From positions 47,480-111,479 of the forward strand of contig JBHJGP010000024.1 of the NCBI GenBank assembly GCA_050331695.1: DNA of 64,000 nt, read 5' to 3'. Below, in pieces: positions 18,146-27,185 of the stretch. The position numbers and the translations under genes are program-made. The notes beneath the pieces were generated by a model, which saw only the letters and a list, made by a program, of their open reading frames with translations, had not been told where the DNA came from and ran no database searches. The stretch comes from JBHJGP01 sp050331695. GTDB lineage: Bacteria; Pseudomonadota; Alphaproteobacteria; Geminicoccales; Geminicoccaceae. The number at the start of each line of letters is the position of its first letter. Within the stretch, counting starts at the first letter, position 1.

Positions 18146-19051
18146 ATGGTGACAGGCGCGAAGCGGGGGGTGGTTGTGGCGCTGGCGGTCTTGGCCGCGG
18201 CTTGCGATCCCTTCGACGCTCCCCAGACTCTGGATGTCGGCGCATTGCCGATCAGTGGCAATCGTGACGCCCACGACGAGATCGATTTTTGGATTTGGGA
18301 TCTGGACGCGGCCCATAAAATGGCGCCGCACGGTCCTGCCTTCAGCCAGGGTCTCCGCGTTGAGTATCTGCAACTGAGCGACGCCGAGAATTCAAGCTTC
18401 GATTTTCGCGATTACCGTCATTTCGCCCGCAAGGCCGTGGCCTCGGCGAGTGCTCAAAACGTTCTCCCGGATGCGGTGAACTCACGCAACATTGACGAGC
18501 CGTTCGTCCTCGAACTTCAGCAAGCTTATTTTCGTCTGAACGACGCGCTCGAGGAGACCGCCCGGAAAAAGGCGCCGCTGCAGTCGGCAAAGGCTCAGGC
18601 CAGTTTCGATTGCTGGCTGGAGCAGCAAGAGGAGAATGCACAACCCGATGACATCGCCGCTTGCAAGGATTCCTTCCTGACGGCGATGGCCCGGGTCGAC
18701 GACGCTCTCGCAAGCTCGGTCGACAATGTCTACGTCGTCTTCTTCGCCTTCGATCAGGCGACGATCACGCCCGTGGCCGAGCGGATCTTGGACGAGGCGA
18801 TCGCCGATTTCGCCGAGGGCGAGGCCGTTCGGGTCATCCTCGCCGGTCATGCCGATACCGCCGGTGATGCCCGCTACAATGATTTCCTGTCGGAACAGCG
18901 GGCGCGCATCGTTGCCGACTATCTCAGCCGGTCCGGGGTCGACAATGAGCAGATCTTCGTCACCTGGTTCGGCGAAACCCAACCGCGGGTCGCCACCGCC
19001 GACGGCGTTCTCGAGCCGCAGAACCGCCGGGTCGAATTGAGCTTCGAGTAA
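18146..19051 (+). CDS. OmpA-family lipoprotein
   Basis: The N-terminus has a signal with a lipobox (LAVLAAAC), so the protein is probably lipid-anchored and periplasmic-facing. The last 110 residues form an OmpA-like peptidoglycan-binding domain: VVFFAFDQATITPVAERILD, LAGHADTAGDARYNDFLSEQ RAR, and the closing QNRRVELSF. The middle part is unrecognised. The start is the ATG at 18146. A GTG at 18128 in the same frame is an alternative. A role in envelope anchoring is inferred. Confidence 0.85.
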   Translation: MVTGAKRGVVVALAVLAAACDPFDAPQTLDVGALPISGNRDAHDEIDFWIWDLDAAHKMAPHGPAFSQGLRVEYLQLSDAENSSFDFRDYRHFARKAVASASAQNVLPDAVNSRNIDEPFVLELQQAYFRLNDALEETARKKAPLQSAKAQASFDCWLEQQEENAQPDDIAACKDSFLTAMARVDDALASSVDNVYVVFFAFDQATITPVAERILDEAIADFAEGEAVRVILAGHADTAGDARYNDFLSEQRARIVADYLSRSGVDNEQIFVTWFGETQPRVATADGVLEPQNRRVELSFE

Positions 19052-19148
19052 GTCAAATCGGCCGCCTTAAGGCAGGACAACCCGTCAAAACGGCTGGTTT
19101 CGCCCGGTCTCCGAAGCGAGAATTAGATAAGGAAGTATTACGGAGCGC

Positions 19149-19164
19149 TTAACCGTTCGTTAAC
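19149..19164 (+). promoter_or_regulatory. CtrA-type box upstream of tadG-like gene
   Basis: The sequence is TTAACCGTTCGTTAAC, a perfect match to the alphaproteobacterial CtrA consensus TTAA-N7-TTAA(C). It ends 72 bp before the ATG of the TadG-like pilus gene. CtrA is the cell-cycle regulator that controls pilus genes in Caulobacter. Binding here is inferred from the motif alone. Confidence 0.55.
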
Positions 19165-19236
19165 TAAGACCTTAAGATCAACAACCATTAGTTGTGCCGT
19201 TGACCATCTCGCGAAACAGCCGCCGGGGGGACGTCG

Positions 19237-20430
19237 ATGGCAACCGCACCGTTTAGGATCTTCGTCAGGGACGAAAACGCCAACGTCGTCGTCATGACGG
19301 CTTTCGCCATGATCCCGCTGATGCTGGCGATCGGGGGCGCGATCGACCTCGGCCGTGCGTACGTCTTTCGCTCGCAGCTGAGCTATGCGGCGGACGCGGC
19401 TGCTCTTGCCGGCGCCCAAAGCCTGGATGACGCCAAGGTTCAATTGGACGCCCGGGCCTATTTCAATGCGAATTTCGCTCCCGAACCCGGTGCCGGTTCG
19501 GTCGACACGATCTCCGTCCGGCTCGATCCGGACGAGGCACAGGTCGAGGTTGACGTCGAGGCGACCATGCCCACTACCTTCTTGCGTCTCGCCAATATCG
19601 ATACGATTGATTTGACGACCAGGGCGGTGGCGCGGCGTGATCCGGTGCCTTTGGAACTTGCCCTGGTTCTCGACACTACCGGCTCGATGTCGAAGAACGG
19701 AAAGATCCAGGCGCTGCGGGCCGCCAGCCGCAAACTGGTGGACATTCTGTACGAGCGCCCCGGCTCCGAGGATTATGTTCGGATCGCGCTTGCCCCCTAC
19801 GCCGGTGCCGTCCGGCTGGACACGGGCTTGCATGGTCTGGTCGATGATGAGCCGGAGGATTGGAACGGTTGTCTGGGTATTCGCGACGGCTCGGCCGCGT
19901 TCAGCGACGCGCCTCCCTCGGTCAAGGCGCTGGTTCCGGACACCGGCGCCACCGGCGTCTGCACCGCCAACCGGATCAAGCCGATGAACAATGTGCCGGC
20001 CACGATCAAGGATGACCTGGCTGATCTGAACGCCACCGGCAACACCCGGATCGACATCGGCGCGAGCTGGGGCTGGCGGCTGATCTCACCCCGCTGGCAG
20101 GGTGTTTGGACGGGCGTTGGCCGGCCGGACGACTATGATGACGCTTCCGACAAGGCCATGATCATCCTCACCGACGGCAAGAACGTGCCCCGGTCGCCGA
20201 CCACCAGGGCCCAGGCCAACGCCAATCTCAGCGCGGTCTGCGAGGACGCCAAACGCGAAGGCATTGAGATCTTCACGATCACCTTCCAGGCACCGGCCAG
20301 CGTTCAGCCGATGATGCGGGATTGCGCCAGCGAGCCTGGCAACTACTACGAATCGCCCAGCAATCAGGCGCTCGAAATCGCGTTCCGTTCGATCGCCCGT
20401 AAGTTGGCCCAGCTCCGGCTTACCAGCTGA
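19237..20430 (+). CDS. TadG-like pilus assembly protein with von Willebrand factor A domain
   Basis: The N-terminus carries a TadE/TadG-type segment: a short basic start, DENANVVVMTAFAMIPLMLA, then an IDLGRAYVFRSQLSYAADAA helix. A von Willebrand A domain follows with the metal-binding MIDAS motif DTTGSMS at 146-152 and MIILTDGKN downstream. Such proteins belong to Flp/Tad pili or are envelope-anchored adhesin-like factors. The other tad genes are not in the window. The ATG at 19237 follows a GGGGG-rich leader. The CtrA-type box upstream fits pilus control. Confidence 0.85.
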   Translation: MATAPFRIFVRDENANVVVMTAFAMIPLMLAIGGAIDLGRAYVFRSQLSYAADAAALAGAQSLDDAKVQLDARAYFNANFAPEPGAGSVDTISVRLDPDEAQVEVDVEATMPTTFLRLANIDTIDLTTRAVARRDPVPLELALVLDTTGSMSKNGKIQALRAASRKLVDILYERPGSEDYVRIALAPYAGAVRLDTGLHGLVDDEPEDWNGCLGIRDGSAAFSDAPPSVKALVPDTGATGVCTANRIKPMNNVPATIKDDLADLNATGNTRIDIGASWGWRLISPRWQGVWTGVGRPDDYDDASDKAMIILTDGKNVPRSPTTRAQANANLSAVCEDAKREGIEIFTITFQAPASVQPMMRDCASEPGNYYESPSNQALEIAFRSIARKLAQLRLTS

Positions 20431-20465
20431 CGCTGACGCGTCAGGCGCCCGCTGATCGCCCTGCC

Positions 20466-20726
20466 GGGCTATCGCCCCGTGCGCTTACTTATAGACTTGT
20501 GGGGCTATCGCCCCGTGCGCTCACCCATCCGGGTTCGCTTTGCTGTTACATCCCGCAACCCCTACCAACCACCCGGCAGTGTCCGGGTAGGCTACCGGGG
20601 TGGTTGGGAGGGGGAGCGGGATGGAACAGTTTGGGGGGCCGGACGGATGTCCGAGACCAACCGGCAAAAAGCGGAGCGGGATGGCGCGGTAGGGGACCAG
20701 GACGGAGGTCTGGGGGCCAAAAACTA
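20466..20726. repeat. Repeat-dense intergenic segment
   Basis: The 293 bases between two convergent genes hold four kinds of repeat. A 20-base direct repeat starting GGGCTATCGCCCC occurs at 20466-20485 and 20502-20521, each copy folding into a small hairpin. A 10-bp perfect inverted repeat is CCAACCACCC (20565-20574) with GGGTGGTTGG (20598-20607). An imperfect tandem repeat of about 60 bases is marked by GGAGCGGGATGG (20613 and 20673) and GGACGGAxGTC (20641 and 20700). The last unit runs into the stop codon of the next gene. It may serve as a two-way terminator or be a REP-like element. Confidence 0.6.
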
Positions 20727-21668
20727 AGACCGAAAGGCGACCTCGACCAAGACACCCTCATGATCTGATCCGGGCAGGTCGACCACGTGGCGGGACAGGA
20801 TCATCAGATCGCTACCAACGAACACCTGGTCGATGGGCAACCGCAGGGGAAGCGGCAGCCAACTGGGCCAGGTGCCGGTGAGGCCACCGGCGGTGGCAAG
20901 AACGCCGCTTCGCGCTTCAAACCGTTTCACCACCTGACCCCAGGGAACGGCATTGAAGTCGCCGCCGACGATCGTCGCCTGATCGATCGCTGCCCGGTCG
21001 ATGATGAAATCCACCTGAGCCAATTGCCGGCCGAGCGAGCCCTCGACGATCGGCCGCGTGAGGTGGGTTCCGACCGCGCGCAGACGCCGGTCGCCGACCA
21101 GCAGATCGGTGGCATTGACCGACGCGCCGGTTTTCGGATCGACCTTATCGATGGCCGAACCAGCGGTCGGAAAGCGCGTCAGCAGAAGGACGTCGCAGGA
21201 CCGGGCCTCGCAATCCAGCCGGGTCGGATGCGAAGACGCGAAGACCTCAAGCGCCGGGTGATGGCGCCGGTGTACTTCCAGCAAGAACATGAGATCGGCG
21301 TCGAGGTCGCGGATCCGCTCGACCAGGGCCTCAGACTGGCGGTTGCGTCCCCAGACGTTCGCGACCAGAGCGGTGAAGGTCTGGGGCGGGGCGGCTTCCG
21401 CGTCTCGGGCCAGGCTTCCCGGCCACTCACCCGCCAACGGAACGGCGGCCAAACCGACGACAACCGTGCCGCAGACAGCGCAGACCCAATGTCTCGTGGC
21501 GGCGGCGGTAACGGTGATGAGGGCTGCGACCACGGTCGCCTGAATAAGAAATTGGGCCAGAAGATCGCTTAACCAGAAGGCCACGTTCGCCAGACTTGCC
21601 GCATTGACAAGGCCGGCGAGTACCAAGCCCGTGACGAAACCGATGCGAAGCAGGGAAGGTTTGTGCAA
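20724..21668 (-). CDS. Membrane-anchored endonuclease/exonuclease/phosphatase-family protein
   Basis: The 314 residues start with two or three membrane helices (about 8-80), followed by an EEP-fold hydrolase domain. Catalytic elements in order are NVWGRN, the metal-binding glutamate in DLMFLLEVHR, GTHLTRP, GGDFNAVPWG and the closing SDHEGVLVEV. The fold cleaves phosphate esters in DNA, lipids or inositol phosphates. The substrate cannot be read from the sequence. The helices suggest the domain faces the periplasm. Confidence 0.85.
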   Translation of the reverse strand: MHKPSLLRIGFVTGLVLAGLVNAASLANVAFWLSDLLAQFLIQATVVAALITVTAAATRHWVCAVCGTVVVGLAAVPLAGEWPGSLARDAEAAPPQTFTALVANVWGRNRQSEALVERIRDLDADLMFLLEVHRRHHPALEVFASSHPTRLDCEARSCDVLLLTRFPTAGSAIDKVDPKTGASVNATDLLVGDRRLRAVGTHLTRPIVEGSLGRQLAQVDFIIDRAAIDQATIVGGDFNAVPWGQVVKRFEARSGVLATAGGLTGTWPSWLPLPLRLPIDQVFVGSDLMILSRHVVDLPGSDHEGVLVEVAFRS

Positions 21669-21691
21669 AGGCTTACAGATCGGAGGACGTC

Positions 21692-21904
21692 ATGGCGGCA
21701 ATCACTATCAACCCGCGAGCGGTCGAAAGCAAGCTTACCCTTGTTTATCAACTAAAAGTTTATATAGAAAAGTATTTCTTCTGTTTTTGCGCGCGTTCAT
21801 CTGGTCAGGGCTGGTGTTGGTGGTCAGCCCCGGTCTGGCCAGGGGTGACGGCACCGGAAACGGATCTATCTTTGCACAGGCGATGCGCGTCCAACCAAAG
21901 GTGA
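21692..21904 (+). CDS. Possible small protein with strong ribosome binding site
   Basis: A 70-codon frame starts at an ATG preceded by CGGAGGACGTC, a good Shine-Dalgarno spacing. The first 33 residues come from an AT-richer stretch, and the rest has a tryptophan/cysteine-rich composition unlike a normal protein. It may be a leader for the TPR gene that follows, a decayed gene, or chance. I do not recognise it. Confidence 0.2.
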   Translation: MAAITINPRAVESKLTLVYQLKVYIEKYFFCFCARSSGQGWCWWSAPVWPGVTAPETDLSLHRRCASNQR

Positions 21905-21908
21905 GCCC

Positions 21909-23255
21909 ATGACTTCGCGGCCGATCGAGATGACCGACCCTCTAGGCGTGCCGATGCTTGCGACATCCGAAGCGAGCCCTGGCCTGGTGGATGCGCTGTT
22001 GGTCGCCCATGTCGGCATGACCGGCGACGCTGACGAAAAACTGGCGAGCGCCCGGGCCGCCGACCCCCATTGTCTGTTGATCGACCTGATCGAGGCCATC
22101 GGCCTCTTGAGCGCCATGGAGACGCGCACACTCGGCCAGGTCGGAGAGTTGTTGGATCGGGTTGGCGCCTCGGATCTCCCTTTCCGCGAGCGGGGTCATC
22201 TCGACGCCGCGCGGGCCTGGCTGGTCGGCGATTTGGAGACGTCGGGGCGGATTTGGGAAACGCTTCTCCATGCGCATCCGCGCGATCTCCTGGCAGCCCA
22301 TAGCGCCCATATGGTCGATTTCTATCTGGGCAATGCCGTCGAGATGCGTGATCGCATGGCCCGAATCTTGCCGGAGTGGCCCACCAGCCATCCGGCCTAC
22401 GGCTATCTCCTCGGCATCTATGCCTTCGGCCTCGAGGAGGCCGGACAACTGGAGCTTGCGGGACCGATGGTTCAACGGGCTCTCGACCGCCATTGCGACG
22501 ATATCTACGCCATCCATGCAGGTGCTCACGTCTTCGAGATGAAGGGCGACTTCACGGGCGGCATCGCCTGGCTCGAGGGCCGCGGGTCCGACTGGTGTGA
22601 CAATCCTTGCATGGGGATGCATGTCTGGTGGCACAAGGCGCTCTATTATTTCAATCTGACCGATATCAGCAACTCGCTGGCTGTCTTCGACCGTCGGATC
22701 GCCGTTTGCGCCGACGGTGCGCTCGATGATCTTGACGGTGCCGCGCTTCTCTGGCGCCTGCACCTGTTGGATGTCGACGTGAAGGACCGGTCGGCGGCGG
22801 TCGCCGAGCGTTGGGCCCATGTCGCCGAGCAACGGGACTATCCGTTCAACGCCTTCCATGCGGTCATGGCCTTCGGTGCTGCTGGACGCACCGATCTGGT
22901 GGGTAAGCTTTGCCAGCGGCGCGGCGAGCCCTGGCGGATCAAGGGCATCGGCGGCACCGCCATGGCCGTGGCCGACGATCTGATCGACGGTTTTGCCGCG
23001 TTTACCCAAGGTCGGTTCGAGGTGTGTGTCGACCGCTTGGATCCGATCCGCTACCGGACTCATGCCATCGGCGGCTCCCACGCCCAGCGCGACGTCATCC
23101 ACCTGACCCTGATCGAAGCGGCGATACGGGCGCATCAGACCGGCCGGGCTCGGGCACTGCTCCACGAACGGCGCGCCGCCCGTGGCCCCTGTCCGCTCCA
23201 GGACCTTCTGGAAGACCGGCTGGAGCGGTCGCGAACCAGGACGCTCGCGGCCTAG
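21909..23255 (+). CDS. TPR protein of the TTC38 type
   Basis: A 448-residue cytoplasmic helical-repeat protein. The pattern LLAAHSAHMVDFYLGN, HPAYGYLLGIYAFGLEE, IYAIHAGAHVFEMKGDF, then MHVWWHKALYYFNL, matches the tetratricopeptide repeat protein 38 family found in bacteria and animals. The biochemical function is not known. The start is ATG. A second family member lies at 57273-58601 in this window. Confidence 0.85.
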   Translation: MTSRPIEMTDPLGVPMLATSEASPGLVDALLVAHVGMTGDADEKLASARAADPHCLLIDLIEAIGLLSAMETRTLGQVGELLDRVGASDLPFRERGHLDAARAWLVGDLETSGRIWETLLHAHPRDLLAAHSAHMVDFYLGNAVEMRDRMARILPEWPTSHPAYGYLLGIYAFGLEEAGQLELAGPMVQRALDRHCDDIYAIHAGAHVFEMKGDFTGGIAWLEGRGSDWCDNPCMGMHVWWHKALYYFNLTDISNSLAVFDRRIAVCADGALDDLDGAALLWRLHLLDVDVKDRSAAVAERWAHVAEQRDYPFNAFHAVMAFGAAGRTDLVGKLCQRRGEPWRIKGIGGTAMAVADDLIDGFAAFTQGRFEVCVDRLDPIRYRTHAIGGSHAQRDVIHLTLIEAAIRAHQTGRARALLHERRAARGPCPLQDLLEDRLERSRTRTLAA

Positions 23256-23374
23256 CGGTTCCGCCTGCGGGGCCACAACCCTCGCCAGCCTGGCAAATCT
23301 CTTGCGGCGCCTAGCCGCTTTGTCTAACGCTCGGTTGGGTAAAGGCCCCAACGAACAAGAGCGCGACCAGGCCC

Positions 23375-24289
23375 ATGTACTATTTTTTGCAGCAGCTCGT
23401 GAACGGCCTGACCCTGGGCGCCATGTATGGGTTGATCGCCATCGGCTACTCGATGGTCTATGGCATCATCGGCATGATCAATTTCGCCCACGGCGAGATC
23501 TACATGATCGGCGCCTTCATCACGATCATCGGCTTTACCCTGCTCGGGATCCTCGGGCTCACCTGGGTTCCCCTGGCGCTCCTCTTGGTGTTGCTGGCGG
23601 CGATGCTGTTCACCGCAGCCTATGGCTGGACCGTGGAACGGCTGGCCTACCGCCCGCTTCGGGGATCGTTTCGGCTGGCGCCCCTGATTTCGGCGATCGG
23701 CATGTCGATCTTTCTGCAGAACTACGTGCAGCTGCTCCAGGGCGCCAATCTCAAGCCGCTTCGGCCGGTGATCAGCGGTGGCTTCGTCCTCGGCGATCCG
23801 AGCGGCTTCACCGTCACCATCAGCTACATCCAGATCGTCATCATCGTCGTCACCGTGGTGTTGATGGCGATCTTCGCGTCGATCATCGCCAAGACGCCGC
23901 TCGGCCGCTCCCAACGGGCCTGCGAACAGGATCTGACCATGGCCGGCCTTTGCGGGGTCAATGTCGATCGAACCATCTCGACCACCTTCGTCATGGGTGC
24001 CGCCCTGGCCGCCGTCGCCGGCATGATGGCGACGCTATACTACGGCGTGGTCGATTTCTTCATCGGCTTTCTCGCTGGCATCAAAGCGTTCACGGCGGCT
24101 GTGCTGGGCGGGATCGGCTCGATCCCGGGCGCGATGTTGGGTGGTCTGATCCTGGGCTTGGTCGAGGCCTTCTGGTCCGGCTATTTCTCGATCGAATACA
24201 AAGACGTAGCCGCGTTCGGCATCCTGGTTCTGGTCCTGATCTTCTTGCCGACGGGTCTTTTGGGACGACCCGAGATCGAGAAGGTTTAG
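23375..24289 (+). CDS. livH: Branched-chain amino acid ABC transporter permease LivH
   Basis: LivH is one of two inner-membrane permeases of a branched-chain amino acid importer. The 304 residues show about eight membrane helices and the family markers GAMYGLIAIGYSMVYGIIGM, INFAHGEIYMIGAF and GIGSIPGAMLGGLILG. It heads the operon livH-livM-livG-livF-(DUF6867-like)-livK, with 3 bp to livM. The substrate may be a branched-chain amino acid, an amide or urea. The binding protein will decide. Confidence 0.95.
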   Translation: MYYFLQQLVNGLTLGAMYGLIAIGYSMVYGIIGMINFAHGEIYMIGAFITIIGFTLLGILGLTWVPLALLLVLLAAMLFTAAYGWTVERLAYRPLRGSFRLAPLISAIGMSIFLQNYVQLLQGANLKPLRPVISGGFVLGDPSGFTVTISYIQIVIIVVTVVLMAIFASIIAKTPLGRSQRACEQDLTMAGLCGVNVDRTISTTFVMGAALAAVAGMMATLYYGVVDFFIGFLAGIKAFTAAVLGGIGSIPGAMLGGLILGLVEAFWSGYFSIEYKDVAAFGILVLVLIFLPTGLLGRPEIEKV

Positions 24290-24292
24290 ACG

Positions 24293-25621
24293 ATGACTTC
24301 CGCCGAGCGCTCGTCGGTCCAGACGGCCCTCCGGGATGCCGGCCTCGCCGCCTTCGTCGCCTTGGTCCTGTTCGTTCCCCTGATGGGATTTCGAACCATC
24401 AGCGTCGAGGGCGGCCTGGGTCTCCGCTATCGCTGGGATTGGGTTTTGATCGGCGTCGGGGTCGTCTTCGCCGGCCGGTTCCTCCTGGCGCTTTGGGTCA
24501 ATCGGGGTGGGCTTTCCAGCATCGGCCTGGGCCTGCCGTTCAAAGGCGGCATCGACGATCAGCGCCGTAACCTCCTGCAGACCGTTGCCGTCGCGATCGG
24601 CCTGATCGTCGGCATCGGACTGCCCATCGTCTATGGCGACAATCGCTACGTGGTGGATATCGCCACCTCGGTCCTGATCTACATCATGCTCGGCTGGGGC
24701 CTGAACATCGTCGTCGGTCTCGCCGGCCTGCTCGACCTGGGCTACGTCGCGTTCTTCGCCGTCGGCGCCTATTCCTACGCGCTTCTCGCCATCCACTTCG
24801 ATTTGGGATTTTGGATCTGCTTGCCGCTGGCCGGCCTGTTCGCCTGCGCTTTCGGTGTCTTGCTCGGCTTTCCCGTGCTCCGCCTAAGGGGCGATTATTT
24901 GGCGATCGTCAACCTCGGCTTCGGCGAGATCATCCGGATCATCTAGCTCAATTGGTATGAGGTGACCCGGGGCCCGGATGGCCTCTCCGCCATCCCGCGC
25001 CCCACCATACTGGGCATGGAATTCACCCGCAGGCCGGACGAGGGCGAGATCGCCTTTCACGAATATTTCGGCCTCGATTATTCGGGCGTCCACCGGGTGA
25101 TCTTTCTTTATTACATCATCCTGATACTGGCGCTGATCACCAACGCGTTCGTATTGCGGGTGCGGAAACTGCCCGTAGGCCGGGCTTGGGAGGCGCTGCG
25201 GGAGGACGAAATCGCCTGCCGAACGTTGGGTATCAACCCGACCAACACCAAGCTCACGGCCTTCGCCCTGGGCGCCACCTTCGGCGGCTTTGCCGGCTCG
25301 TTCTTCGCTACCCGCCAGGGTTTCATCAGTCCGGAAAGCTTCACCTTCATCGAGAGCGCCCTGATCCTGGCGATCGTCGTGCTCGGCGGTATGGGCAGCC
25401 AGATCGGCGTGGTGTTGGCCGCGATCGTGCTGGTCCTGCTGCCGGAACTGGGCCGGGAGTTCGAGCAGTACCGGATGCTGCTCTTTGGCGCGGCCATGGT
25501 CGCGATCATGGTCTGGCGACCACGCGGACTCCTCTCCCACCGGGAGCCGACGGTGAGGCTCAATCCGATCGGCAGCCGCGCCGCCATCAAGGCCGAGGCC
25601 GCGGAAAAGGCCGGACCATGA
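24293..25621 (+). pseudogene. livM: Branched-chain amino acid ABC transporter permease LivM, interrupted by an in-frame TAG
   Basis: The frame 24293-25621 would encode a 442-residue LivM. Codon 218 (24944-24946) is TAG. The protein reads FGEIIRII before it and LNWYEVTRGPDGLSAIPRPT after it, which is continuous with the family consensus where a leucine is expected (TTG to TAG is one change). Later parts (ALGATFGGFAGSFFATRQGF, LGGMGSQIGVVLAAIVLVLL) are intact. Every other gene of the operon is intact, so the system would be lost only through this stop. A base error is a serious alternative. The 3' end overlaps livG by 4 bp. Confidence 0.88.
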
Positions 25622-26475
25622 CCGTGGCCGCTCAGGACCCGCTGCTCGAGGTCACCCATCTGACCATGCGTTTCGGCGGCCTGGTCGCGATCGACGATCT
25701 GAGCTTCGTCGCCGCCAAGCGTGAGATCACGGCGATCATCGGTCCTAACGGCGCCGGCAAGACCACGGTGTTCAACTGTTTGACCGGCTTTTACAAGCCG
25801 TCGGTGGGCGAACTCCGCTTTTTGGGCGAGGGCAGGCCCGTGCTGCTGGAACAACTCGCCGGCCACCTAATCGCGCGCCATGGCGTGGCCCGGACTTTTC
25901 AGAACATCCGGCTGTTCGCCAATATGAGCGTTCTCGAGAACCTGTTGGTGGCCCAGCACAACCGGCTGATGATGGCATCTCTCGGTAGCTTCAGCCTGGC
26001 CGGCCTATTCGGTCTCGCCAGCTACCGAAACGCGGAGAACGACGCGATCGACCGGGCGCGCTACTGGCTCGACAAGACCCGCCTGAGCCCGCAGGCGGAC
26101 TGGTCTGCGGGAAACCTGCCCTACGGTCAGCAAAGGCGGCTGGAGATCGCGCGAGCCATGTGCACCAGGCCTCATCTCTTGTGCCTGGACGAGCCGGCGG
26201 CCGGTCTCAACCCCCGTGAGACGGCCGAATTGGGCGAACTCCTGATCTCGATCCGCGACGAGGAGCAGATCGGGGTTCTTCTGATCGAACATGACATGGG
26301 CGTGGTGATGGGGATCTCCGATCACATCATCGTGCTCGACTACGGCAAGAAAATCGCGGACGGTGATCCGGACGCCGTGCGCAACGATCCGAACGTGATC
26401 AAGGCCTATCTGGGCGAGAGCGAGGAGGAAGAACTGCCGCCGGAGGTCGCTGCCGATCTCGGAGCGAGTCGGTGA
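25618..26475 (+). CDS. livG: Branched-chain amino acid ABC transporter ATP-binding protein LivG
   Basis: LivG is the first of two ATPases of the importer. The 285 residues carry Walker A GPNGAGKTTVFNCLTGF, the family's ARTFQNIRLFANMSVLENLLVAQH, an LPYGQQRRLEIARAM signature, Walker B LLCLDEPAAGLNP and IEHDMGVVMGISDHIIVLD. The ATG overlaps the livM stop by 4 bp, and the stop overlaps the livF GTG by 4 bp. The acidic C-terminal tail (SEEEELPPEV) is common in this subfamily. Confidence 0.96.
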   Translation: MTVAAQDPLLEVTHLTMRFGGLVAIDDLSFVAAKREITAIIGPNGAGKTTVFNCLTGFYKPSVGELRFLGEGRPVLLEQLAGHLIARHGVARTFQNIRLFANMSVLENLLVAQHNRLMMASLGSFSLAGLFGLASYRNAENDAIDRARYWLDKTRLSPQADWSAGNLPYGQQRRLEIARAMCTRPHLLCLDEPAAGLNPRETAELGELLISIRDEEQIGVLLIEHDMGVVMGISDHIIVLDYGKKIADGDPDAVRNDPNVIKAYLGESEEEELPPEVAADLGASR

Positions 26476-27185
26476 TCCTCGAACTCGACAAGGTGCACAC
26501 CCACTACGGCAATATCGAGGCGTTAAAGGGGGTCTCGATTCACCTGGATGCGGGCGAAATCGTCACGATCATCGGCGCCAACGGTGCCGGCAAGTCGACA
26601 TTGTTGATGACGATTTCAGGTCAGCCTCGAGCGTCCGCCGGGCGCATTCTTTTCGAAGGGCTGGAAATTCAGACCCTTCGCCCCTATGACATCGTCAATA
26701 TGGGGATCGCCCAGGCGCCGGAGGGACGCCGCATCTTCGCCCGCATGACGGTGATGGAGAATCTCCAGATGGGCTCGGTGCCCACCAAAGGCGTCCATTT
26801 CGACGAGGACGTGGAGAAGGTCTTCACCCTGTTTCCTCGGCTCAAGGAACGGGTCGGCCAGCGGGGCGGCACGCTTTCCGGTGGTGAACAGCAGATGCTG
26901 TGCATCGGTCGGGCTCTCATGGCCCGGCCCCGGCTTCTCCTCCTCGACGAACCGTCGCTCGGCATCGCGCCCATCCTGGTCCGGCAGATCTTCGAAGCCA
27001 TTGTCGAGATCAATCGGGACCAGGGGCTTTCCATCCTGCTGGTGGAACAGAACGCCTACCAGGCCTTGCGCATTGCCCATCGGGGTTACGTGCTGGCGAC
27101 CGGCCGTCTCGTCCTCGAGGGAACCGGCCAGGAGCTTCTGGCCAATCCCGAGATCAGGGCCGCCTATCTCGAGGGAGGGCACTGA
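26472..27185 (+). CDS. livF: Branched-chain amino acid ABC transporter ATP-binding protein LivF
   Basis: LivF is the second ATPase of the importer. The 237 residues show Walker A GANGAGKSTLLMTISG, the family region GIAQAPEGRRIFARMTVMEN, signature LSGGEQQMLCIGRAL, Walker B LLLLDEPSLGIAP and the switch histidine region LLVEQNAYQALRIAHRGYVL. The GTG start is within the livG stop (GTGA overlap). The gene ends one base into the next start codon. Confidence 0.96.
   Translation: MILELDKVHTHYGNIEALKGVSIHLDAGEIVTIIGANGAGKSTLLMTISGQPRASAGRILFEGLEIQTLRPYDIVNMGIAQAPEGRRIFARMTVMENLQMGSVPTKGVHFDEDVEKVFTLFPRLKERVGQRGGTLSGGEQQMLCIGRALMARPRLLLLDEPSLGIAPILVRQIFEAIVEINRDQGLSILLVEQNAYQALRIAHRGYVLATGRLVLEGTGQELLANPEIRAAYLEGGH

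Noticed and set aside
25186..26475. 429-codon frame that contains livG
   Set aside because: The first 144 codons lie in a shadow frame of livM. The ATG at 25618 gives the standard LivG start and the 4-bp overlap with livM.
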